Source: Daedaleopsis sinensis
Taxonomy: Eukaryota; Basidiomycota; Agaricomycetes; Polyporales; Polyporaceae
Reading direction: 5' to 3'
NCBI GenBank assembly: GCA_033807695.1
Contig: CM066300.1
Span: 5,022,001 to 5,086,000, forward strand
DNA: 64,000 bases
In this document: positions 57,715-64,000 of the stretch, piece after piece
How positions within the stretch are numbered: position 1 is the first letter of the stretch
Layout: every line of letters starts with the position of its first letter
Translations under genes and position numbers: made by a program
The notes under the pieces: generated by a model
Databases searched by the model: none
Told to the model about the DNA's origin: nothing
The model's input: the letters and a program-made list of their open reading frames with translations, nothing else

Positions 57715-59222
57715 CTAACAAAACGTTCTCGGCGCAAACGGGAACTTCATCCTGCCACTGTCGTTGTAAATCCCATATCCCGGCTCCTGGTTGTCCGAGT
57801 ATATGTGCGCAAACCAGCCAACGCCGCCACCCACGACGTTCTTCAGATCCTTGCAATGTTCGTCCAGAAGGACGTAGTATTCGTGTTCGTTCGGGATGTC
57901 GGCCACCGCATCCGGACTGTTGGGTTGCACGCTCGGCGAGGTGACCGAAGGCCAACCGTTCTGAATGCGGAGAGAGATGGGGCAGACAGATTGAGCAAGT
58001 AGGCGAGGTTTGAGTGACAGTGGCACGTACTTCGTCAAAATACATCTTCTTGCCGTTGCCGTGGTCGATGAACCACTGCAAATCACGTTGTACCAAGGGC
58101 CACGCCTGGTCCGCTGCACGAGAAAGGTCGGGTTAGATAGTATTCGCAAAGGCGTGACGTAGCTGTACAACAGAAGCACAATCACGTACCCGTCGAGGCG
58201 TCCTGGTCAAAGAACGGAAGCATGTGGATGTTGATCGAGTCGATAGCGTCTAGCACATCCTGCGCTCCGCCGCGCTCCTGGTAGCCATAAGCGAGCTCGC
58301 TGACCGTCACGGGGATGTTCAGACTGGACAGATTCTGCTTGGCGAGAACGACCTGCTGCGCGAGCTCCGCGTGTGGGAGGACGTTGTCGAAGAGCGGCTC
58401 CGAGCCGAACTGCACGACGCGCGTTACAAACTTTGCCCTCGGATTTGCGTGCAGCGCTGCGAAGAGGGTGTCGCGGCGGCCAATCCACACGTCATCCAGG
58501 TTGAACCCGAACTGCCCGGTGATTTATCAGACCGTGTTTCGTGTACCGTACTAGGTGAACCCTCACCCAGACTAGCGCATGAACTCCTAATCCTTTTGAA
58601 CATCATAAGTCCGTGGGTGCGAAACAGATGAGCACCGGAGAGAGCAGTGCGTACCATTGGCCCATGCCGCATCGACGATATCGTCACTGAAGAATGCAAG
58701 AAAGCGAATCAATGTAGGTTTATCTGAGGCGAGCCTCACCCACTCACTAGAACCCCTCACGGTCGCACGCTCCATAGAGCCGGACATAACGAGAATGGAA
58801 GTGAAAGCGTATATCCGCGAACTCCCGATACAGCTGCAGCCGACTCTGACCTGCCAGGGGTGGTGATATCGTCAACATGTCGTAAACTCGATTGATTCTC
58901 TGAAAAACGTCGAGATTGTGAGCGGACACTCACACGCGGTCACCTCGTAGCTGAAACCGAGGAAAGCGTACTCCGTCGCAGGATCACACCACCACTTCGT
59001 GTTGTCCTTCGGGAGGAAAGGTGGCATGATGAATCCGAGTGACGGAAAGCAAAACGGAGCAGGCTTGGCGTGGGTGTCCAAACCTGAAGACGCGTTTACA
59101 AGTGGTTTGCTTTGTCCTCCGCGGTGTTCCGGGGCCACGTCTCCGTCTGACTCAAGTGGTGCGGCATAGATAAGCCGAGAAAGCACGAGTGCACCGAGAA
59201 CCCACTTCAGGGTGAATGTCAT
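57715..59222 (-). CDS. GH17 beta-1,3-glucan hydrolase/transglycosylase, secreted
   Basis: Cell-wall beta-1,3-glucanase of glycoside hydrolase family 17 (Bgl2/Scw4-like). The signal peptide is MTFTLKWVLGALVLSRLIYA. Ordered blocks: LGFSYEVTACECPL; FADIRFHFHSRYVRLYGACD; TRVVQFGSEPLFDNVL, with the acid/base Glu; IPVTVSELAYGYQE; SINIHMLPFFD; and YFDE joined by splicing to NGWPS, giving DENGWPS, where the family has (T/S)E.GWPS with the nucleophile Glu. The end is GWFAHIYSDN ... FPFAPRTFC. Both catalytic Glu are present. It acts at the cell wall or outside the cell. At least six introns, 50-70 nt. Confidence 0.92.
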
Positions 59223-60597
59223 CCTACGTGGTATGAGGTCAGAATACGAAGTCGGATTAAGTTTGATCGAAGTCGAGATAAAGATAGGAAGAGCGAATGG
59301 CACGCACTAGCACACAAGATTCTTGCGGGCGACCTTGCGTAGGAAACGGCGATAGGACGACGAGGCTCAGCAGCAGGTAGTAGGTATTTATGAGGCCAGA
59401 ACCTACGAAGGACGGCACATCTGCGGAAGCATAGTGCTTCGGGTCTGGAATAGGCCACGACCATTCTGAAGTTCCTAGAATGAGTTATTATTGACAATAC
59501 AGGCGAGGCATGTGCTCATTTTCAACTTTCCTGAGCAGCCGTGTCCGCATTATCGCAAGGTCGATGGACATACAATCAGAACAACCACGGGATTCCATCA
59601 AGAGATGCTGTCATATAGCAGCGGAGGCCGGCGAGCTGGTTGAACACAGAAGACGGGAACCTCGTGGATGCGCGGTATCCTAGAAGCGAGGTTTCACTAA
59701 TGCTCGGTCACGCGCTGATCGTTACAGCGTCAGAATAATCTTGTACTAGTAGCGCAAAAAAGACTGTAAATACTAAAGCTATAAACGGACCTTGAAACTT
59801 GTATCCATACGAAGCATCCTTGGTTGAAGTTGGCTGTGCGTAAGAACTTAGAAGTAGCCAAGTCGAGGTAGCGTCTGTACCTTGCACGAGTCAGTCTAAG
59901 GAACTGTCTTTTGAGCGAATTTAAGCTGCTGACCAAACGTATTCAGGAAGGCTACATGTACTCAGCTATATCGAGCCGTCCACACAATCGTGTGTACGTC
60001 CTTTACTGCATCGTAGAAGTACGCTGAGATAGTGAGTAAAGAGGGTGTGGGACACGTCACTTACTTGGCCCTGGTAGCACGACTTTCCAGTTCAGCCGGG
60101 AGTCGTTGCATCGCGGGAACCTCATGAAGGGTGACACGAAGCCATAGCGTTTATCTGACTCGAACTTTATAAATTATAGATGAGAAAATACAAAACGCTC
60201 CAGATGGGGAACGCGTACCTGACCAGGAGAGATATAGGGGTAGCAAATCTCTTACCTACCTTCAACTGTAGACTCAGTATTGGATCACAGACGTGACTTG
60301 ACATTGTCCCTGAACTCATCCTTGAGAGTATTAATGCGCCGGCGGACGATGAATCGAGTCTCCTGTTAGCTCTGAAGCAATTCTCGGCGTCCAGGACAAG
60401 ACGATCTAGGCGACACCTGTCAACAGTTGCTCACATATGCAACTGATCTTATATTCCAGGCCAGCAACGAGACAGGAAAGCTTTTGTATTCTCACAGGAC
60501 ATCCTCTCGCCGTCACGTATTTCCGGTATCATACCCTGCCAGGGACGCTCAGCAATGAAACCCGACTCTCTTGATATACAAAGAACGGAGTCGGTAC
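59223..60597. other. Intergenic, 1.4 kb
   Basis: No gene supported. AT content is higher than in the neighbouring coding DNA. Confidence 0.4.
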
Positions 60598-61405
60598 TCA
60601 CTTGACGATCGCCTCCATCTCGAACAGAGCATCCAGAGGCAGGCGTGCCACCTCCACCGCCGAGCGGGCGGGCTTGTGGTCCCCGAAGAATTCGGCGTAG
60701 ATGGCATTGACGGCCTTGAAGTCGTCCATGCTTTTCAAGAAGACCTGCATCACCCGCGGGTTAGTACCTCTGCACTCAGAGACACGAGCAGGGCAGAAGA
60801 CGACGTCATAGAATTATTCGAGGCGGTCACGGGGAGAGAAAGGTCAACACCAGAACTTAGAGAGACGCACCGTGGTCTTCACGACCTTACCCAGCTCGCT
60901 CCCGCCCGCCTCTACGACCGCCTTCAGGTTCTTGAGTGCCTGCTTCGCCTGCGCCTCGACACCGCCCTCGACCTTAAGCGTCCGACGTCCGACAACAGTC
61001 ACAAGCCCGTCTTCAGCAGAAATACGCGGGCAGTGGCTGCGAGACACTGACCATCTTCCCTGTGGACGGGTCGAGCCCGAGCGAGCCCGAGCAGAAGAGC
61101 ATGTCGCCCACGCGTGCGGCCTGCGTATACGGGCCCACCGCTGCAGGCGCGTCTGGATGTACGATGCGGGTTATTAGCCGCTACTATCGCCGAAGATCCC
61201 TGAGAACACGCGTCGCGCACGACGTACTGGACGTTGAGATGAGGGTGAGAGCTGAGTTGGTCGTGACGGTGCTCATCGTGCGTGTGCTGCGCTGAGTGCG
61301 TGTGCTGGCTGTAGTGGAGGATGCGAGGTAGAAGAGAGACAGTCGAGTGGTGGGAGCACGGACGGAGACACGGGAGAGCGAGCGGGAAAGTTTAACAAGG
61401 GACAT
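60598..61405 (-). CDS. RidA (YjgF/YER057c/UK114) family deaminase
   Basis: Hydrolyses reactive enamine/imine intermediates such as 2-aminoacrylate. Blocks: [30 protein letters not shown]; then by splicing [50 protein letters not shown] and [20 protein letters not shown]. The catalytic Arg ([11 protein letters not shown]) and the final Glu are present. There are two in-frame starts. ATG 61405 gives an Arg/Ser-rich presequence ([20 protein letters not shown]) typical of mitochondrial import. ATG 61276 (MSTVTTN) would give a cytosolic form. Three or four short introns. Confidence 0.93.
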
Positions 61406-61520
61406 GGCTGTCTCAGACTAAGCCACTGATGATGTCACCCTAAGTAGCATAGGCGCGTAGTGTATAGGCGGCGAAATACGAGCGAAAGATAACCAAGCTA
61501 CAACATCTATGTAATGCAGA

Positions 61521-63333
61521 TCAAACACCCAACCCGCCCACCCACTCCTTCACTTCGACCCTATCGCCTACACGCACGACGCCCTCCCCGCTAACGACGG
61601 CGTTGCATCCGAAACACGCCTTCGCCTTGCGCGCAGGATCCTTCCCGCGCCGGAACTTCATGAGGATTTTGTACGGCACCGCCGCGTCGCGTTGGCCTGT
61701 GGTCGTGTCGACGTTGGGCAACTGCGAGAGATGAGTCGTGTCCCCTCAAAGAATCGCAAGGGACGTACGAGACATCGCGCGCACTTGGACACGAGCGTGA
61801 ATATCCGCGTTTCTTCCGGTGCGTCGTCGGATGCCTGCGGATGTATGACGATTCGCCGCCACGCGTCCTCCGCGAAGGGCACCCCAGAGCCCTTCAAGAC
61901 GATGTTGGGGCGGAATCTGCAGAGCCCTGTTTAGTCGGGGTCGCAAATATATATTTCACGACATTGGGAACTGGCCTCTCGATGTTCACACCACCGTCCT
62001 TCCACCGCGTGCGGTCGATACCACCGATCCTTCCCTCGGGGCTGTCGTCCTGCGCGTACGAGCTGACCACGCGCCCGACTTCCGTCAGGCTCTCCTCGCT
62101 CGCGACGAGGAACGGGAATCCGTCTTGGAACATCGCGGACGCCTCGAGGTCTGGAAACGCCATCGTCGTCGAGCATTGTCGTATCCGCGAACCTTTCATC
62201 ATCAGATGGACGCGTCGCCCAAAGTAGTCTGATAGAATGTCGGATGGCGAACGAGTGCCCGGGTCAAATGATGAGCAGACGACGCCCTGCACGCGGTGCA
62301 CTTTGAACATTGTGCAATCGTCGATGCTGTAGTAACTAGCGTGAGCGAGAAAAGCGTTGACAAGACTATGAGATGATGCGTACACTGGCCAGCTTGCAAC
62401 ATCGTCCTGCGTCGGCCTCAGAGGGACGGAAAACGTCTCGCATCCCGAATCATCGGGGAACATCACAACTAATCGCCCGCCGTGCGGAGAGGCAGAGTGG
62501 ACCTCTACTCTAGGTGTGATGAGTACCATCTGTCTCAGAGCGCATGAGCGGACGACGCTCGACGTACTTTACGCTAAGTGACCTGCGTACCTTGGGGACC
62601 TCGCGAGCGGTGATAATCGTGTGAGTGTCCGCCTCAATGATACACCATTTTCTATCGTGCTGACACAAACGTTCAGTCATCTATATGCACATAATTCTCG
62701 GGACAGTCTCGTGTGTTGCCTATAGTGTCTCAGGGGTGCATGTCGAGCCCGGTCAACTGACATCTCAACTCGCGCCGGTATCAAACGCACACGCGGAGAG
62801 TGCGCACAGATTCGCAGACAATAGGGGCAGGAAGGATAGGGACACATACCTCTAAACCCTCCGGCGTATATGGCCATTCGGTCGCAGAGATCCCACGACA
62901 GCTCTGCGTGAGTTGTATGGACTATGAACATCGCGCGAGCAGGAGATGAACGCTGTAGGTAGTCGCGCACCTTGATTGGGTGCACGAGGATCTTGGTCAC
63001 CCTCACGTCTCCAATGGCAAACGGCACGACGAGCTCGCGCTCGTCATCGTGTGCCTGCTGGGTCCCATTTCTATCCTTCAGATCATCTTTGAGTAGCTCC
63101 GGGGGGCATCCTTGCGCTGGCCCGTTCTCCGCGACTCCTGCGTGACCGGAGTTCGCCTTCTTGAGCCCCTGTGCGTTCTCTGAATGCTTAGGAGACGGTC
63201 GCTTGGATAGTGTCCATAGGAGGCCTGCAAGAGATATCACAAGCACAGAGAGAGTCCAATAGCGAGTACTCGGAGATTGTGCCGCCCAGCGGTCTTCGAG
63301 GTCGAGTCCGAGAAATGATAGTTGCGCTGCCAT
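61521..63333 (-). CDS. MOSC-domain (mARC-like) molybdenum-cofactor enzyme
   Basis: Membrane-anchored amidoxime-reducing-component-like protein. The N-terminal transmembrane segment (WTLSVLVISLAGLLWTL) is followed by a polar linker of ~75 aa. The MOSC N-terminal barrel begins VRVTKILVHPIK and continues by splicing SCRGIS...YTPEGLE and HDRKWCIIE. The MOSC core has DDSPEGRIGGIDRTRW; RFRPNIVLKG (exon near 61900); CARCLLPNVD, containing the conserved Cys that ligates molybdenum; GKDPARKAKACFGCN; and the end RVEVKEWVGGLGV. The known partners of mARC are cytochrome b5 and its reductase; the natural substrate is not settled. Introns are short and canonical where checked (donor GTATGT after YTPEGLE). 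Confidence 0.92.
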
Positions 63334-64000
63334 GACTGGTATGAGCGCCTATCCAAGAGGATAAAACAGGCCTCGGTAATTGCCGGAGCCACCAGAGCTA
63401 CTTACTTTCAACTTTGATGAAAGGTTATGTTCTCTCTACATAATCCAGGCTGAGTCGTCACTGAACCGACATGAAGAGGGGTTTAATTACTGACCACAGA
63501 TAAACCAACCTGAGTCTTGAAGACATCGGTATGCCGCCCTGACAGGCTTAGGGTAAGCCCAAGTAATAACTTATCCTCGCGGCAATAAGTAAATGACCTG
63601 GCGTGGTGGCGGCGATCGGGCATCCTGGTTGTGTGAACTTGGTACGGAAACACACCGCATCTGGTCCCGACCATCTCTACTCACTCGTACGTAACGTGGG
63701 GAGCGTCACGGTCGTCGCGTTCAAAACCAGGACGCGTTCGTTCACTTGTGCTCTTGCCTCCAGTCGTCTTTAACACGACTGCGGACACACTCGGTGTGGG
63801 TCCGCACAAGTATTTCTAATCTTGCTTGTCACCATCTCTCTCTTTCTTTTCTACCCTCGCGTTTTGACGGGCTGAGTACTAGTGTGCTGGACGCCGAGTT
63901 CATGCCAAAGCTACCTCCTAGCGGAAAGTAGATTGCCCTTGATTGTGTCAACCATCGCAAGGTAACCACATGTCATACTGCTATACATCACCTGCTCAAG
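63334..64000. other. Promoter flank, no gene seen
   Basis: Upstream of the MOSC gene. It contains an imperfect palindrome at 63780-63806 (TGCGGAC ... GTCCGCA with an inner ACAC/GTGT pair). The open frame at 63746-63931 (+) shows no recognisable protein. Confidence 0.35.

Noticed and set aside
1..64000. CRISPR arrays, rRNA genes, intact transposons, biosynthetic cluster
   Set aside because: No direct-repeat/spacer pattern, no rRNA sequence, no transposase, integrase or reverse-transcriptase motifs, and no core biosynthetic enzyme near the P450 or the transporters.

Overview
The window looks like nuclear DNA of an agaricomycete fungus, probably a wood-decay polypore-type basidiomycete. The reasons are dense short introns (mostly 45-75 nt, GT-AG, with a CTAAC/CTGAC-like branch site), GC-rich coding DNA, many exons per gene, and the gene content: a bicupin oxalate decarboxylase, a membrane P450, a GH17 glucanase, a THO complex subunit and basidiomycete-type orphan families. 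Species assignment is inference. No rRNA, tRNA, CRISPR array or intact transposon was recognised.

Layout. 0.7-3.9 kb: malic enzyme (-), divergent from an SR-rich protein (4.1-5.7 kb, +). 6.0-10.6 kb: importin-9/Kap114-type karyopherin (-). 11.4-12.5 kb: secreted protein with a hydrophobic tail (+). 12.9-15.4 kb: oxalate decarboxylase (-). 15.4-18.8 kb: gene-poor. 18.9-19.8 kb: second small secreted tail-anchored-type protein (+). 20.4-22.7 kb: cytochrome P450 (+). 23.9-29.8 kb: full-length ABC-A-type transporter (+). 30.1-34.0 kb: long 2OG-Fe(II)-oxygenase-like protein (-). 34.0-36.2 kb: gene-poor. 36.2-39.1 kb: tandem pair of paralogous zinc-finger proteins (+). 40.2-42.5 kb: MFS sugar porter (+). 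43.6-54.7 kb: a segmental duplication (MDR oxidoreductase plus the 3' end of a THO1 gene) whose two ends flank an orphan gene and about 5 kb of repeat-rich, gene-poor DNA. 54.4-57.1 kb: intact THO complex subunit 1 (-). 57.7-59.2 kb: GH17 glucanase (-). 60.6-61.4 kb: RidA (-). 61.5-63.3 kb: mARC-like MOSC protein (-).

The genes do not form an operon or an obvious biosynthetic cluster. They are a normal mixture of housekeeping genes (malic enzyme, karyopherin, THO1, RidA, MOSC) and wall, secretion and transport functions.

Two things stand out. First, many exons are too small for any ORF scan and were found only by requiring reading frame and family motifs to be restored across GT..AG sites: 3 nt in the sugar porter, 9 and 17 nt in malic enzyme, 17 nt in the ABC transporter, 24 nt in oxalate decarboxylase, 30 nt in the P450 and possibly 6 nt in a secreted protein. 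Several fall exactly on core motifs. Second, the MDR/THO1 duplication left one truncated THO1 copy and one truncated MDR copy, which record a recombination history.
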